The notes under the pieces are model-generated. The model worked only from the letters and a program-made list of their open reading frames with translations. It was not told where the DNA came from and ran no database searches. A DNA stretch of 26,694 bases from Tritrichomonas foetus (Eukaryota; Parabasalia; Tritrichomonadida; Tritrichomonadidae): NCBI GenBank assembly GCA_001839685.1, contig MLAK01001218.1:1-26694 (forward strand), written 5' to 3'. Below are positions 24,921 through 26,694 of this stretch, in pieces. The translations under genes were made by a program, and so were the position numbers. Within the stretch, counting starts at the first letter, position 1, and each line of letters starts with the position of its first letter.

Positions 24921-26381
24921 ATGGAATTTCTTGACCAAGCCGACTTCAACAAGCGCTACTTGGTTGTCAAGGACATGTCTCGCACAAAGCATTCAGCTTC
25001 GATTCTCGTTCAATGCGCAGACACAAAGAAGCTCTTCATATGCAAGATTATATCAAGAAAGGGAACTCAGCCAGGCTTCATTGATTCTCTTCATAAAATA
25101 GTCAGCTCAAAAATCCCTAACGTTTGCGCCTACAACATCTACAGCGAAACAGACCAGAATTATTACCTCATTCGACCATATATCCAACGAATCTGTCTTT
25201 CAGATGCAGTCGCCGCCAATTCGCGGCTGCTCGGCTCACAAAAGCCGCCAGCCTTTCGAAATCCCACATCCTCGATCCAAACGGCCAAAACCGATGACGC
25301 ATCATCATATTGTGAATTCGACGAAAAAAAGAGCATCTTTATGCCTCTCAATCTGAACGTAACAAACTGCCAGCTTCCAAAATTGAAACAAATCAACAAT
25401 AATTTGCCGATAAATCTACGCCCGCAGATAAATAAAAGCAAAAGTCAACAAAACGCCAGCCAGTTTGTTAATTTTCACATAAACCGAAAAAATCCAAATA
25501 GTTTCAATCAAAATGCGGAAATTTCACAAAATGGAAATTTCAATCAAAATATTCCTTCAACAAACGGCGAAGCTCGCTCTTCAAGCGTTTTGGATTCGTT
25601 TCAATCGAAAGTGACGGCTAACATAGCTTGCGATAATCTCCAAAATAATAAAAACGACAAAATCGAATCTGAAAGTAAAGAAAATAGCGAAGATAGTGAC
25701 AACAATCGATGTAATAGAGACCTCGACTTCTTTGAGGTTTGGAAAACCATCGTTTCGATTTATGAACGACTTCATAGTTTTGACATTCATCTAAATTCAA
25801 TCAAGCTATCGAACTTTTTCATAATTGATGAAAGGACGATAGATATGGTTGATGTGTATCCCATGCTTGCTTCATCATTTAATGGAATCGAAACGCCTGA
25901 TCCAAAATGCTTCATTTTCTACGCACCTGAAGTTTTCACCCATGAAATGGCAACAAGTCAGGCAAGTGATATGTGGTCACTTGGTGCAATATTGATGTAT
26001 TGTTGTGGTTTTCAACTCCCCTGGTCAACCGTAAATATGTGCTCAATGATTCGAACAATAACTGCATGTGATTTTGAAATAACCCAATATAATGACATGC
26101 CAAATGAAATATATGAAGCACTGACAAAATTACTTGTGAGGGATCCAACTCAAAGAGCAACAGCAGAAGACATATTAACTTTCTTCCCACGTGCTGCAAA
26201 GCAACCAAAATTAAGTATTATTTCAAAACTAAAAAGAAGCACAGTACCTGGTTCATTCCAAATTCAACAGATTGTCTTATCAAAGAAACTAACAAGGAGA
26301 TTAAATGCAAGTGTCAGATCTTCATTCCTACCACCAATGAAGAATAATCTAGACACTGAACTGATGAATACAGCTTTATGA
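24921..26381 (+). CDS. Protein kinase-like protein, probable pseudokinase
   Basis: Predicted 486 residues with a protein-kinase fold but broken catalytic motifs. The N-lobe (about 10-95) has no glycine-rich loop (SRTKHSASILVQC in its place). LFICKII keeps the ATP-site Lys, K42. A low-complexity Asn/Gln/Ser-rich insert of roughly 150 residues (about 98-260) separates it from the C-lobe. The catalytic loop reads IHLNSIKLSN: Lys295 and Asn298 remain, but HRD is replaced by LNS, so the catalytic Asp is missing. DFG becomes DVY (Asp311 kept). YAPE (335-337) and SDMWSLGAIL in helix F are intact, and the final Arg of the kinase fold is present in RDPTQRATAEDIL. A basic tail of about 60 residues follows. 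It probably acts as a scaffold or allosteric partner. The 5' part is G/C-richer than the rest. No initiator is evident near the ATG. Confidence 0.9.
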   Translation: MEFLDQADFNKRYLVVKDMSRTKHSASILVQCADTKKLFICKIISRKGTQPGFIDSLHKIVSSKIPNVCAYNIYSETDQNYYLIRPYIQRICLSDAVAANSRLLGSQKPPAFRNPTSSIQTAKTDDASSYCEFDEKKSIFMPLNLNVTNCQLPKLKQINNNLPINLRPQINKSKSQQNASQFVNFHINRKNPNSFNQNAEISQNGNFNQNIPSTNGEARSSSVLDSFQSKVTANIACDNLQNNKNDKIESESKENSEDSDNNRCNRDLDFFEVWKTIVSIYERLHSFDIHLNSIKLSNFFIIDERTIDMVDVYPMLASSFNGIETPDPKCFIFYAPEVFTHEMATSQASDMWSLGAILMYCCGFQLPWSTVNMCSMIRTITACDFEITQYNDMPNEIYEALTKLLVRDPTQRATAEDILTFFPRAAKQPKLSIISKLKRSTVPGSFQIQQIVLSKKLTRRLNASVRSSFLPPMKNNLDTELMNTAL

Positions 26382-26694
26382 ATGTTTGAATGTAAATTAG
26401 TGAATAGAAAGTATCGAGTTTATATTGAATAATATTTGTTTGTGATATTATTATTTTTATTTTTATTAACTTTTAATATAAAAATACACTTTTTTATTGA
26501 TTATTTCTTTGTTTGTTTATTTTTCCAACTATTTGGAATTAAAAGCATAATATTCAGACTCCTATCAGGAAGTAAATGATTGAATTAGAAATTAGAATTA
26601 GAATTTCTTATTAGAGAGTATATAGTCGCATTAGAGGGGGTGCTGGGGTGATGTGAGGATTTGTCTCATAAGTGAAGGATAGATGGTAGTATGA
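26382..26694. other. Downstream flank of the kinase-like gene
   Basis: TGTAAAT 12 nt past the stop may give the 3' end. AT-rich sequence follows, with an imperfect palindrome of AGAAATT and AATTTCT around 26586-26607. The last ~65 nt are G/C-richer and contain GTGATGTGAG at 26648-26657, a word also present in the protease spacer. This may be the promoter of a gene beyond the window. Confidence 0.4.

Noticed and set aside
1..26694. CRISPR array, transposon or Maverick element
   Set aside because: No regularly spaced repeats, transposase, integrase, polymerase or long terminal inverted repeats were seen.

Overview
The window looks like nuclear DNA of a trichomonad (parabasalid) protist. The composition (AT-rich, possibly Tritrichomonas foetus) and the protease families fit, but I infer the species and have not shown it. 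Supporting features are long intronless genes, very short 5' leaders with a TCATT initiator 5-6 nt before the ATG, TAAATAAA overlapping the stop codon, and typical parabasalid families: a two-repeat Myb, long coiled-coil proteins, a legumain plus a papain-like cathepsin, a BEACH protein and divergent kinases. I saw no mobile element, CRISPR array or bacterial-type operon, and no copy of the parabasalid intron 3' motif ACTAACACACAG.

Layout. 276-1406 (+) encodes a R2R3 Myb-like DNA-binding protein. 1941-5852 (+) encodes a 1303-residue coiled-coil protein behind a promoter with three M3-like (Myb-type) sites and an M5-like CCTTT. 5945-6103 (-) is an inverted, decayed copy of an internal piece of that coiled-coil gene. 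6501-6574 (+) is tRNA-Lys(UUU) with a Pol III T-run terminator. 6850-8043 (-) legumain and 8193-9149 (+) cathepsin L-like protease diverge from one 149-nt spacer and carry the same initiator/leader. 9378-12263 (-) is a second coiled-coil protein whose N-terminus is not resolved. 12636-19877 (-) is a 2413-residue BEACH protein with PH-BEACH, WD40 and a C-terminal four-CxxC zinc module (ALFY/WDFY-like order). 20886-23312 (-) is an unusual RRM-like/LRR/PP2C phosphatase. 24921-26381 (+) is a probable pseudokinase with a large low-complexity insert.

Functional links. The legumain-cathepsin pair is the clearest unit: a shared promoter region, matching start sites, and an asparagine just before the mature cathepsin domain suggest co-expression and possibly proteolytic activation in one compartment. 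The Myb gene lies directly upstream of a gene with M3-type (Myb-recognised) promoter elements. BEACH, PP2C and pseudokinase genes are regulatory or trafficking factors without an obvious shared pathway.

The main oddities are the inverted gene relic, the RRM-LRR-PP2C fusion, the reading-frame break at the start of the second coiled-coil gene, and the pseudokinase. Several initiation codons were moved to true ATGs (1941 and 23312), because the longest open frames begin at TTG codons.
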